Source: Pezicula radicicola
Taxonomy: Eukaryota; Ascomycota; Leotiomycetes; Helotiales; Dermateaceae
Direction: 5' to 3'
Length of the DNA: 64,000 nucleotides
Assembly (NCBI GenBank): GCA_003008705.1
Contig: PDUO01000008.1
Span: 806,001 to 870,000, forward strand
The notes under the pieces were generated by a model. That model made no database searches, was not told the origin of the DNA, and saw only the letters and a list, made by a program, of their open reading frames with translations. Made by a program: the position numbers and the translations under genes. Of the stretch, positions 21,519 to 33,640 are shown piece after piece. Numbering within the stretch: the first letter of the stretch is position 1; the number at the start of each line of letters is the position of its first letter.

Positions 21519-24500
21519 GTTTAAGTATTATCCTCGGAATGGGCCAGCGTTCGTGAGTGGAGAGAAGTATAGAATAGAAGAAGTTTGGTAAAGGTCTCTG
21601 ACCTCAATCCGCAAATACAGCAGATGGTAAAAAGAGAAGAGGTTGACTGGATCCAAGATTCAAGATATACTGGATAGGCCCCTACCTACACTTTGACCAA
21701 GCTTTGAAGGTTCGGAGCGACTAAGTATATGGTTAATCGCTATCCCCTACCATCACATATAGGACAGGGTCTGCAGCGAGCCAGGATACCATGGGAGGGA
21801 GAGAGCGATACCTGACTAGCTTCGTCGAGGAACAAAGCTCCTGCGACGGACGAGGTCGGCCGGCTGGAAATGCCAACAGGGTCCCTTGCTACATAAACGT
21901 GAACGCTGTGGCGTCTGAGACACAACGCCAGCGGGCTGTACGGGCAAGCCATCAGGCACACACAAGCAGCGTTGACGAAGCGATGAGGCAGACATTCACT
22001 GGTGCCCCCCAATTGTGTGAGGCGTTGAGGTTGAAAACAAAGATCCTGCAGCCCGGGCTCAATTGAAACCGCTGTAATGTCCATGACAGGCTACAAGCTC
22101 CGAGATTTCAGACATGGGCAGCCCCTATTCCCGGCAGATTTCCCACTGCCCCGCCGTTCACTCCTGGACAACAGCATGGGACCCATGCCGGTACCGTCTC
22201 GTGCAAGCTTAACCAGCATGCTAGGGGGGTTAGAGCCAGCCCAGAAGCGATGATGGGATCGGCTGGGGCCCGAGAACATGGTGGGGTCGGCGAGGACATT
22301 TTGCTGCATGGGAAGTAAGAAATTCATGCAAGGCCCAGGATACAATAGCAGAGCGTCGGCTAAACTTCTTATTACTCAAGCAAACTCCAAAAGGCAGTGC
22401 ATCTATCTTTCAATTGTTCGCCGAGTAGGAGAACAGTGAGTTCTGTTCCTTTTTGCACAGACGTTGGGATATAATTGAGTGGAGAGGAGAGCTGACTGAG
22501 GTTGCAGTGCGAGTCTGCAACTGCTCCTCGTCTTGACCAGTATAGTAGTGATTCACTGTATTCTAGCAATCGAGGACCGTGGATATGGTCCAGGTCTGAG
22601 TCTCTGTCCTTCTTTATTTTTCTAGGCTTAGAAATCTCAGACATGGTGGCGAAGAAGATTTGGATCACCAGTTGCTCGATGACTTTGACTTCACGATAGA
22701 CTTTGCGATGATATTCCGTCATGCTCCCGCATCCTAACCTTAACACGCATGTCTCACTCTACGAATGAGAGAGGAAGAACTTAGGAATCTCCAAGGTTTG
22801 CACAGAAGATAGTGGTCCTCAAATAGCTTTGGTGCATCGTTTGTATCTTTTAGCTTGCATCTCGTTTTGACAAAAGTAAATCCTCACAAGGTCTTCGATG
22901 GAAGCAAACTCGCCGGACACCGACTGACGACTGGATTGCAACATGGGCAGAGCTCAAAGCTGGGCTTCGAGTCATTTACGGACATAGCCGCAGCATCATA
23001 GCAGCGTGACATTTGTCCAATCTTCTGCTTGTACCTCATCCAAGTCAACCTGATTCACAACTCGACCTCACGATATTTCCTCCATGCGATATCAATGTTT
23101 CTACAGAGTGTTTCCTAACATCACATCTCCACTCTTCATGCGAACCTCTCAGCTCAACTAGCTTTTCCGTTTAACTAAAGGGACATCCTTTATGCACTCA
23201 CGCGGATAGAACCTACCAAGTACCAAGCACCCTTCCTCAGGGGAAACGAATTCAATAACTTGTTCGCCTCCATCAAAGAATTCTCCTTTGCTTTTGCAGT
23301 TGCAATAATCCGAACTCGCAGCTGCACAATTACCGCACAGAAACTTATTTTGTTTGTGTTCATGCAGAGAGCAGAACACACAACTGTGGCAAGCTACTAC
23401 TCGTACCGCGGGGCTTATCGCCTCAAATGGGAGCAGTTCCGGGCCTCGTCTGTGCACCCGACAGGCCTTTCTTAAATTCTCAGATACCCAATCCAAATTT
23501 GTTTCCTCGTACAGGAAACTAATCGACAAGAAGTCTAGTCTTCCACATCAATAATTTGTGAAGTACACGGGACTCAAACCGTTGTGGTCACAGACGATAT
23601 TGAGGTGTGGCTCAACATGCTTGCTAGAGGGTGTACAAGGTGCAAGTATATTGCACACAAGAACAAGATGGTTTCTCGCCCATTGTCATAATTGGCTCAG
23701 TTAAGAGCAAGCTGACCCTAGTGTCGTAATGTGTCAACGGTAGCTCCCCTGCTGTTCATCCGGCTCCTTCCCCAAAGCTGCTACCTTAGTATTAGGGCAA
23801 GCCAGTCAGCAAGCCTAGTTCCTATATTCAGAACACGGAGATCATAGGGACTAGCATTGCTCTGCAGCAAAGACAAGACAAGACAAGACGGCTTGCAAGT
23901 CTGCAACACCGTTAGATTTTGGCAGCCAAAACGCCAGCTCTAGGTGCTGCGGTATCTAGAAGTAGGGTCGTACAAAAGGTACAATGACATCAATTATGGC
24001 ACTGCTTCGTGGCAGCGGGATGGAGAACGGGTAAAATAAGATTGCAAACTGCTATTTGAAGAAACAACGTCTCGATTCGATTCTCACAATCTCAATGATC
24101 TTCACTACCTTCTCTTCTACAAGTCATGTTGGAGTAATTGAGAAGACTCGGTCCCAACTCCATACAACCAACAATGTGGGAGCAACTTAAACAGAAACAA
24201 AGTTGTCAAAAGACCATGCTAACCCAAAAGTTAAAAACAAGAAGTTGGTCGTTCTTGTTTCAAAAAGCTTGTGATGTTTAAGATTTAAAGAGGGGTCGGA
24301 GATACTCCGAATCATACCGGGCGTCATGGCCCTTTACCTCTATTTCACCGCTGTCGTCTAAGATTCATCGTGGGATGTCGAGATGCTTGTAGGCCAAGAC
24401 ACTTGTCAGTGCGATACCCGTGTTCATAATCGATAAGAGATAGGGGGAACAGTTGTCGAGTACCTCCTCCTCCTCCTGAGTCAAGTATATCTTACGGCAG

Positions 24501-27500
24501 GGAAGCATTGCTGTCCGCGGGGTTCGAATGATCTCAGGTGGAGAGGAACGTAGGTGCTTCGTGAGATTAATTTCTGGCTCTGGGTGCTGCAAACCCACGA
24601 GGCAAAGGATTTCACTGCACGAGCGCATTGAGATCGAGTCGACGATGGTCCTCCCCTCAGATCGTCATCACGAGGTACCAATACATATGTCAAAGCTCAT
24701 AATCCTCCAGCACTGTACTACAGTACGACTCCATGGTGTGAATGTGAGGGTGCACTGCAGTGCCATTTGCAAAGTTCCTGTACAGGAAGCAAAGTACCTG
24801 GTTCCGCTGTACATGTACATGATGTACGTTCCCCCCGCCCACCCAAAAAATGTCAAGAGTGGGAAATTCTACGAAGGGCTGCAGTGTGCATCTTACAGTA
24901 AAACAGGTGAAGAAACAAAACCGTTTTGCTTCCCCCAAATATGTGATACCACTTTTACAAAATGTCCGTCGGGTAGAAGAGGAGAATGATTTAGCTTGCC
25001 AAAAATCTGGGCGTGGTCGCAGGCAAGATCCCAAGCCAAAAGGCAAAAAAAAAAACCACTGTAGCATGCAGCGGGAAAGCAGCCATTTTCACAACGCTAC
25101 AGTAATAAAGCGGACCGGTGGATCATATGATGGTACTTCAACTGCTTCTCTGGTACTGTAAAAATGGAAGTCATCCACAATCATTAACATTCCTCAATCA
25201 TTAATAAAGTAGCTTCGTCGGAAGTGTGACTTTTCATCTTCTACGAGAGTCAAGAACAACTGTAACTTAAAATCAAGCCTTCCGTCAAAATCAGAGATGG
25301 GCCCAAAGCGCGGGTCGTTGATGATCATCTCCAAAGACAAACCAATTCAGACGGCACAAGCGACGACTCCCACTTTTCGTCAAATGTTTCCCTTGCATAA
25401 TTCTCTGATATACCGAAACCTCATGGGTCTGCAGGCCCCATGGATAAGCATAAACTCCAAATTGCTCAAGATCGTCGCTACGACCTTTAAACAACTGGTG
25501 GGGTCAAAGTCACTTGTCGACCAGTAATACCCGCCAAACGCCGTTGTATTGGAAAAAGAGCGGACCTTGAGACAAGGTCCCTCTGCGCAGAACTGGAGAC
25601 GAGCTGTACTCTGTAGCAACCGTCACACATTCACACACAAAACCACAATATTTCTGTCCCTGAAAATGGCTACAGTTCGGCAGTGAAGCAACTACTCTAT
25701 ATTGTTCTTCACAAATTCTTATCATTCCCAAGTGTTTGAATGCCGGGTTCGGGATATAGTGATTTTCAAACAGGTGTTAAAGGTTAGCGGTTTTGGGAGG
25801 TTCTGGATTCGTGATGATGATCGACTGTCAAACAGCGTAGTCTTTAGTTTGCTTCCCTCGAGTCCTCGCCCGCGGCCTCGACCCACCATCGAGGTTGGGA
25901 GTTGCTGGATACATGCATATGTTGCATAAATAGCTTCATAATTCTCCGAGTTTAATCTATGCCTGATAATAGCGACCTATATGATAAGATTTAAGACTTG
26001 CCGTGACGAAATGATGTCTATATCAAACTGCTCCAGACTTTGGTATTCGATTACATCGATTAGCATCAGATTTTCAGAACTCAGTAACTTTCCTTCTAAT
26101 CTTGCGGCGCATCATACCTACTCGGTCAGGTTTGAAGGATTTTTTGTCTGTTCTTGTCGTGCCCCGCATCTGAGGATAACCTGAACGCCCACCGTGCATA
26201 CGATAGAGTAGGGTTACCTCCCCTCCATGAACTGCTTGTATCCTGTTGAAGAAATATACATTTTTTTGTGCCGACCATTGTGCGATGCAAGATCTCGAAT
26301 TAATGTCACAAAAATGGTGCATCCCTGCCCTATAGCCCTATAACATATCGTGGTATCGACCAAGGATGACTGACAAGGGAGGGACAGGTCTCAGAGTTGA
26401 CTGGGCCCCTGGGGAGAAAGCTTAGTCCCGCTTCGCTCGGGGTGTAGAGCCGTGATTGGGTTCAGAGAAAAACGACATGAGACCGAAACAACGGCTTCCT
26501 CTCACGAAACCTGATGGATTTCGGAGAATAGGAAGCCACAAACCTCAAGACGAGATGAGCTCGATGAGGATCGAAATCGTGGGGCAAAGAAAAAGATTAC
26601 TGGACGAACTATTCAAACAAACTTGAGATTGTGATAATTCATGCTGGCTTGAGGGAATCACACTGAGCATTGCAGCAGTGATTTTAACCACTGGATCAAC
26701 CACGATCTTCATTTTAACTTGCAGAATATGCGGTGACTGAAGGTGATTGAGGATTCTATGTGATAGAGCCTTCGTGCTCTGTTTGCCAAGATGTGCTCTT
26801 AAACTTCTTCTCGCAGCGTTGTGCCCCGTGCTTTCTCGTCTCCAGAAAAGCACGGATGAAAGAAATGAATTAATGCAGATATTCCTCTTCTTTCGGCTAA
26901 CATCCGGAATGTACGGACCTTATTTCGTACTAGAAGCTGATGGCTGCTGCAGAAGGGCAGAGGCGGAAATGAAATCGTCTTTCTCATGTTACTGTAGCCT
27001 CGGTATTCACGAATTGAGGGCATTCTCGTATTTTTCTCATCTCTGCTGGTGAAAAGAGTTAGGTTGCAGCCAGATCTGTCAATCTCCATACTCGGAGTCC
27101 GGATAGCTTCAAGAAGGTTCAGATTCGTTTGGCCAAATCCGATCTCTGCTCGCTTGCAAGTTTCCCACTGTGCAAGCTAGGGACGGAATATAAAAATTAA
27201 ATCACACACAGCTAGGGATGGGTAAATTATATGATTTAGAACTAGATTATATATTTTGTATAATAATGGTCAAAAATAGATTATATTTAATTATTACGAC
27301 ATAATCGTATAATAGTAATAATACACTTCTACTTTCGAAAGTAGCTTTTCTAAGTATAAAAATATATATAACGATTACTATATTCTAATTATCTCCTTAC
27401 TCTAGCTAGATTAATTGTATTACTTTAAACTTTTTAGATTATTAAGGTAGAATAAAGGTCTTTTTGGCAGTATTTTAACCTATTATTATGTAGACTTATA

Positions 27501-28560
27501 CATAAGTTGTATATCTCTTATGCATGTATAATAATCAAAAGTTGATTATATAAAGTTATAAGACCTAGCGCAGGCTCGGGCAAGCCACCAGCGTGGCAGC
27601 GGCCTACCAAGCGGGGAACGGCGGATACGGGATCATCACAACGGAGGATGAAATTTTCCAGGATCAGAAACGTGGCTCCTGAACTCCTCCGTCACCCTCC
27701 TGCCCAGTGGCCTGGTTCAAAGAAGGGTGTCTGTGGATTTTGAAGTATTGTTTGAAGAACACGGTACGGTCAATCCCTATTGAAACGTATATTCTCCACC
27801 AATGTAAGATTATGGATTCAGCGAGAGTATGGTCAGAAAGGACTGGAGACGAACTGCTTTACAATTGGCAATATTCCAGAACAAAATATCGAATGGTAAC
27901 CTCGGTGTTTAGAAGCTCCTCGTCTTTGAAATCGGGTTTACGAAGGCTCTGGAATTCTTGTCCCTTCTTTTCATTTACATGCCGCTTGTTTCAAACCCAC
28001 CCGAGAGACAAGTTCCAGCCAAGTTTGAGCACTTCCATTCTCAACTCTATTTTTCTACGTGCTTTGGTGCCTTGGCCGGAAACTCAGAATTGCTGAGAAC
28101 ATCCTTTTAGGCAGACATTCGCTTCCCGTTGTCATCCTTTACGAAGTATAGTACAAGTACAACGTTAGGACTTTAATCTTCCCGCAGCACTGTTGTTCCT
28201 CAACAGGGTCGGGTATGCAGCTTGGAGCTCTTCGGACTCAAGAGAAGGTGGCTTTGTCTGACAAGGGCGGGACGTTGGTGGTTGGAACTTGACGTCCTTC
28301 CCAATTGGTACCTGCGTACAGACGGATGCTTGGTACGAAAGGGGTATTTATCTTGACCAAAGTTAAGCGAGGTAAGTAACGGTCCGTATAGTGCCTTACA
28401 GCCTTAGGCCTCATATGCAACGTCGTGTGGCGGCGACGAGGCTGACAATTCAACACCATCGTGACCATCGTGACCACTAACACAACACCATCGTTTTACC
28501 CTCCAATCCCGTCACTAAGCGCTTGTAACGGACTACCAGAATCTGCACAAGCACTTATAC
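21519..28560. other. 7-kb region without a supported gene
   Basis: Only short frames occur, mostly lacking ATG. The best candidates are a minus-strand frame at 22372-22722 (ATG at 22722, 116 codons, EVKVIEQLVIQIFFATMSEI) and a Cys-rich minus frame at 23158-23529 without an ATG. AT-rich DNA resembling decayed repeats lies at 27190-27560. The left part includes the upstream region of the Uds1 gene and the right end the promoter of the LTA4H-like gene. I cannot exclude non-coding transcripts. Confidence 0.5.
22372..22722 (-). CDS. Hypothetical protein, 116 codons, weak
   Basis: An ATG-started frame beginning MTEYHRKVYREVKVIEQLVI and ending CTAFWSLLE. No family is recognised, and there is no independent support beyond frame length and a plausible start. 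It may be a chance frame. Confidence 0.2.
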   Translation of the reverse strand: MTEYHRKVYREVKVIEQLVIQIFFATMSEISKPRKIKKDRDSDLDHIHGPRLLEYSESLLYWSRRGAVADSHCNLSQLSSPLNYIPTSVQKGTELTVLLLGEQLKDRCTAFWSLLE

Positions 28561-30801
28561 ATGAATTCTCTCTCCACCTTTGCAAGTGCGGTGTTCACCT
28601 CAACACGACGACTAGTACCATCTACCAAGCTCCAACGAACATTTCTCCGCACCATGGCCTCATCAGGGAAGACCCCACGTGATCCCAATACCTTGTCGAA
28701 TTACAACCATTGGAAGACAAAGCATACCATTGCCAACCTCGCCATCGACTTCAAGAAGCAGCGTCTTTCAGGAACCGTAACGCTCCAGCTAGAGTCTCTC
28801 ACGGAGAAGGAATCTGATGAGGTTGTTCTTGACACTAGTTTCTTGGATATCACTACAATTAGTGTAAATGGTATCGAGAGCAAAGAGTGGGATGTCAAGG
28901 AGCGGACAGAGGCATATGGAAGCCCGCTTCAGGTTAAAGTCCCAGGAGGTGCAGAATTGGGCAAGATAATCTCTCTCCAGATTGCAGTCTCAACGACAGA
29001 CAAATGCACAGCATTGCAATGGATGGAGCCAGCTCAAACCTCGAACAAGAAATTCCCTTACATGTTCTCTCAATGCCAGGCCATCCATAACCGCTCTCTA
29101 TTCCCTTGTCAAGATACCCCCGATGTCAAGAGTACTTACGACTTCTACATTCGAAGCCCTCTGCCAGTTATTGCCAGTGGACTTTCGACTGGTGCAACGT
29201 CCTTCGAACATGGAAAGAATGGCGAATCAGGTACCCTGTTGTACTCTTTCCGTCAAGAGATCCCAATGCCTTCGTATTTGTTTGCCATTGCCTCTGGTGA
29301 TATTGCCACTGCTTCCATTGGTCCTCGCTCTTTAGTTTCTACTGGCCCTGAGGAATTAAGCGACTCCAAGTGGGAACTGGAGCAAGATACCGAGAAATTC
29401 ATTGAAGTCGCCGAGAATCTCATCTTCCCATACGCATGGACTCAATACAACGTATTGGTTCTCCCTCCAAGTTTCCCGTACGGCGGGATGTAAGTTCCTT
29501 CACCAACAACATGAACCTCAATTTGAAAATACTAATAATGAACAGGGAAAACCCCGTCTTTACATTTGCTACACCAACAATCATCAGTGGGGACAGAGAG
29601 AACGTTGATGTTATCGCCCACGAACTTAGTCACAGTTGGAGTGGAAATCTAGTTTCAAATGCGAGCTGGGAGCATTTCTGGTTGAATGAAGGCTGGACTA
29701 CCTATCTTGAACGTCGACTTCAAGCTGCTGTTCACGGAGAGCCACACAGAGACTTTTCTGCGATTATTGGATGGAAAGCTCTTGGTAAGTTCTCTATTTC
29801 GTTTTTGTGAGAGGCGCAGCGTTACTCACTGCGTTGATATGACAAGGTGGAGGTGTAATTGATAAGCATTTAAAACATCAAAGCGAAGCCAAAGTGGAAG
29901 TCTACTAACACGCTACAGAGGACTCAATGAATCTCTTTGGTCACGATCATGAATTTACGAAGCTGGTTATTGATCTGAAAGGCAAGGATCCAGATGATGC
30001 ATTCAGCAGTATCCCATATGAGAAGGTAGCCGCCTGACCTCCACAAGCCAGAATCCATTATGCTAACTCAATAAAGGGCTTTCACTTCCTCTACTACCTT
30101 GAGAAGCTTGTTGATAAGCCAGCCTGGGATAAGTTTATACCCCACTACTTTACCACCTGGCAGAGAAAATCGCTCGATTCATTTGAATTCAAGGCCACCC
30201 TTCTCGACTTCTTTGCTTCGGACAAAGAAGCATCCAAAGCATTAGAATCTGTAGACTGGGACGCATGGTTCTATAAGCCTGGCCTCCCACCAAAGCCAAA
30301 GTTTGATACCAGCATGGTAGACAAATGCTATGAACTGGCATCGAAATGGGAATCATCAAAGGCAAGCCTCTATTAGTCTCCATTTCAAACTGATTCTACT
30401 AACGCCCTAACCAGGATTTCGAGCCCAGCCCCTCCGATATTGCAGGATGGACTGCCAACCAAGTAGTCGTCTTCCTCGAACGTGTCCAACTCTTCAAGAC
30501 TCCTCTTTCAGCTACGCAATCCCAAGCCATGGGGAAAGCCTACTCTCTCTCAGGCTCCCGAAACGTCGAGTTAAGTAGTCGCTACTTCAAAATAGGACTC
30601 AGCGCAAAGGATGAGAGCGTCTACCAACCTGCTGCAGACTTGTTAGGTACAGTTGGTCGCATGAAGTTTGTACGTCCTCTTTATCGCCAGTTAGCTCTTG
30701 CCGATCCCAAACTAGCAGTCGCTACTTTCAAGAAGAATAGGGATTTCTACCATCCAATTTGCAGGGCACAAGTTGAGAAGGATTTGAAAGAGTTCGAGTA
30801 G
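28561..30801 (+). CDS. Leukotriene A4 hydrolase-type zinc aminopeptidase (M1 family)
   Basis: A 648-residue bifunctional-type M1 metallopeptidase/epoxide hydrolase. Five exons: 28561-29489, 29546-29784, 29919-30025, 30077-30361 and 30415-30801. The substrate motif GGMEN is at residues 308-312, and the zinc site HELSH is at 335-339 with Glu358 of NEGWT as third ligand (HEXXH-X18-E). The C-terminal helical domain (LTA4H-C) follows, ending KDLKEFE. Two starts are plausible: the first ATG gives a basic, Ser/Thr-rich leader ([18 protein letters not shown]) that looks mitochondrial, and a second ATG at codon 32 ([10 protein letters not shown]) gives the cytosolic form. The fourth intron (30362-30414) uses a GC donor (AAG|GCAAGC). 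Confidence 0.95.
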
Positions 30802-31462
30802 ACATTTTTTGCTAGGTCATGTTTGTTTCTTAAGTTGAGAAACAGCCAATTTGAAATGCGCCCATGCTTTGATCTGTCTGTTGCTGTAATGTATGAATGG
30901 AGATTCGATGAGAGGGTCTCTGCCAAAAATGTACGCAGAAGTTATTAAAAGTAGTCACTACTAGCAAATGAATTCTCATACCCGAGCGCCCATCTCCTAA
31001 ACACTTCTATTACGCATCACACAATATGTGAATATTCTAGCTTTCACACTTGAACTTCAATAAGTCGACCTCCTAAAAGGCTTCTTTAGCCTGACAGATA
31101 GATCTAGATATGATCTCAGATAAGAAATAATATATTATTTAGTAGCTAGTTACATTTCTTGTTTGCACCCCTTAGGGATGTTATATTAATAGTGTAGGTA
31201 GTATTTTGAGAGATAAGGGATATAGGATGACTATAAAGAGCTATATAGTATTACTTACTCTACACTTAAAGTACGTTTATCTGGATCTAAGAAAATGAAA
31301 TCCCCTGTTGTTCTAGCTTTGTTATTTCTAACATTTAGATATACTTTATATCGAAGGTTATCTCCGGGGTAGCAACTCTATTTCGATAGTCTATGTACCT
31401 AGGGCTGAGAGCTCTATGAGAGTCTTATTTTGTTGACTTCTATTACAAAGCGATTGTTGTTG

Positions 31463-31576
31463 CGAAGGCCAGATTTATTGGTATAGAGCCTCGTCCAAGC
31501 GTTTCGGCTATGAAATCGATTGATTTGGGTGAAGAAACGCTTGGACCAGGCTCTATACCAATAAATCTGGCCTTCG
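31463..31576. repeat. Near-perfect foldback: 43-bp arms, 28-bp loop
   Basis: The left arm is 31463-31505 and the right arm 31534-31576. Read as inverted repeats they differ at one position (GCCTCGTCC versus GCCTGGTCC). No similarity extends beyond the arms. An RNA from either strand would form a long stable hairpin; a palindromic transposon remnant is the alternative. Confidence 0.85.
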
Positions 31577-31905
31577 TACAAAGAGAGGCAAGAAAGTAAG
31601 AGTACTTGTAGCCTTGCTTTAGAATATACTTTATTGTTTAACACTTTACTTATTAGCTTTAGTATAGTAATATTTTGCCTTTTTAGGGAGAGAGGGGACC
31701 CAGGCGGGGTAGAAGGCGTTGAAAGTGGCACCAATACTTTCTACTACATGTTATTGACCTCAAGGACAAGGACATTAGACAAAAGCTTTTCATTCTATAG
31801 ATCTACTGTAAGTAAAGTGAGTTTAACTCTATCTACGGTACCTCAATTAATCAATCAATCCCCGAGTATACTGTAGGTCAGCAGTCGAAAAAGAATAGCA
31901 TACTA

Positions 31906-32085
31906 AGAAAGTGGTACCATATCATACTTTCCATCAAATGCCGCCGCCTCCGTACCCCAGACGTTTCCAAAGAGGCTTTCTTTCCCCATGTCTAAGCTTA
32001 ATAACAAACAATAGAATTCTCTGTGCGTTAACTTCTGCTGCTGGTAATACTGTGGAACGCCACAAGAAAGATGGTACCACTTTCT
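31906..32085. mobile_element. 180-bp MITE-like element with 15-bp perfect terminal inverted repeats
   Basis: The ends are AGAAAGTGGTACCAT (31906-31920) and its exact complement (32071-32085). The element is non-coding and close to a TA-type target (CTA before, CTAG after). The family is not recognised. Confidence 0.6.
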
Positions 32086-32521
32086 AGATCCCATTGCCCC
32101 ATGCATCTTCACATGCTACCCGCACCTCAGCCCAGGTTCTTGGGTTGTCACTCTCCCCAAGATCCATGAGATCAGGGAAATGATGGCCAATTGATTTGAT
32201 GGAACGGTACGGAGGAGCGCGCGGTTGAAAGTTGATCAACTCGAGTTTGAGATGGCGATGTGATTCGTTACCCCACACATCAACACCTCGTACACCGGTA
32301 TCTTGCTTCCCCAGGTTTGGATTTTTGGAGACAAAGCTATCGTTGTGATTATTCCTATGATAGACGTCGTCGTCATCTGAGATCTTCTGACGAAAACTTT
32401 GGCTTCTTGAATATTCATGCGTTGAAGGTTCGTCGTGTGAGGGGATATCCTCCGATCGGCCTTTGACCTTTTGTCTTGTACGGAAAGGTACAGTAAGCTT
32501 CAAGGGGCCCTTGGCTCTCAC
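32084..32521 (-). other. Open frame of unknown nature ending at the MITE border
   Basis: A 145-codon minus-strand frame without an ATG that reads ...SIGHHFPDLMDLGESDNP and RTWAEVRVACEDAWGNGI before a TAG at the MITE edge. It may be the last exon of an unrecognised or truncated gene. Confidence is low. Confidence 0.22.
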
Positions 32522-33551
32522 TCGAGAGTTTTCATGGGTGCTGAGAAGGGAAGAATAGAGGAGGAGGGAACTCTGGTAGTTATCGAGCCATGAAACAGGC
32601 CCAAGGCTTCAATAACAAAGCAACTAACAAAGGCCGGGTATTCCGGGCGGCCTCTCTAGAAAAGATTTTCGAGTGCGTGTGGTCTTTGCCGGAGAGAATC
32701 TTCTATTGGGTCGGCTAAGCTACGTCATCGTAACCCTTTTTTGCCATGTACTCGTAAGGCAGCTACGCGCAATCAACCACTGGAAATCTTCCTCCATCTC
32801 TTTCCACTCTCTGGGGATCAAAACGTTGGAGTCTTGGAGGTGGAACCTTTGGAGAAAGAATTTGGAGACCCGACACATCCTGCGATATGATACCAGATCC
32901 GCAGAATCCGTCAGCGCTGTACAGTACAGTAGTAAGCACTTTTCAGGATCCCTTGCGTTTGAGTCGTGACAAAGGCCCGAATTGTGAAATTCGAGAATGG
33001 GATGAGATATGAAGCATCTTCTCCTTGGACGCCGAGACATCGCCGCTATTCGCCAAAAGTCGTAGATAAGTGGAAAGAACATGAGTAATTGGGTCACGTG
33101 TGAGGCTTGTTTTGACTTCTCGAGACTACGAATTCGGCCCTCGGAGGCTCAGCTCCTCTTTTTTTTTTCGCACGTCAACATTGAGCCTAGAAATATGACG
33201 TAGAGGAGCCCCAATTATTATGATCGATACGTGCGGATTCTCCAGTATGGAGTCCTCCAGTATCTCCAGTCGGGGACCGCGAGTAGCTACAATTGGTGAT
33301 TTGCTTCCAAGCCCTTCGAATTTTGAATTGGCCCAATGACCGCCAACCTTGGCTCTGGCAAGAGTTGGAAGTCACTGGGCAAAAAAGAAACATCGTCATA
33401 CTGCCTACGGTACTACTCGTACTCATGGAGCCGTGGAGTCCACGGAGCCTAGCTTCCTTCAGTAGGTGCAGGGGTTACGGTACTGTATTCATTCCTTCCC
33501 TTCCTCCATGATTCAAGCGTTTTCTCTTGGGGCTCCACTGAACTCAGTATG

Positions 33552-33559
33552 TATATAAG
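33552..33559 (+). promoter_or_regulatory. TATA-like box of the sugar transporter gene
   Basis: TATATAAG located about 82 bp upstream of the ATG at 33641. Confidence 0.45.
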
Positions 33560-33640
33560 AAAGGTGTACCCTTCCTGTCAAAAAAAAAAAGTTAATTGTA
33601 TCATATACAATAGGTCATTTTCACTATTCCTATCGCTAGC

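Larger units (their letters stand above)
30802..33640. other. Intergenic region with hairpin, MITE and promoter of the sugar transporter
   Basis: AT-rich at 31.0-31.4 kb. It contains the foldback at 31463-31576, the MITE at 31906-32085, and an open minus-strand frame at 32084-32521 (no ATG) that ends at a stop formed at the MITE border. TATATAAG at 33552-33559 lies about 82 bp before the transporter ATG. Confidence 0.55.
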
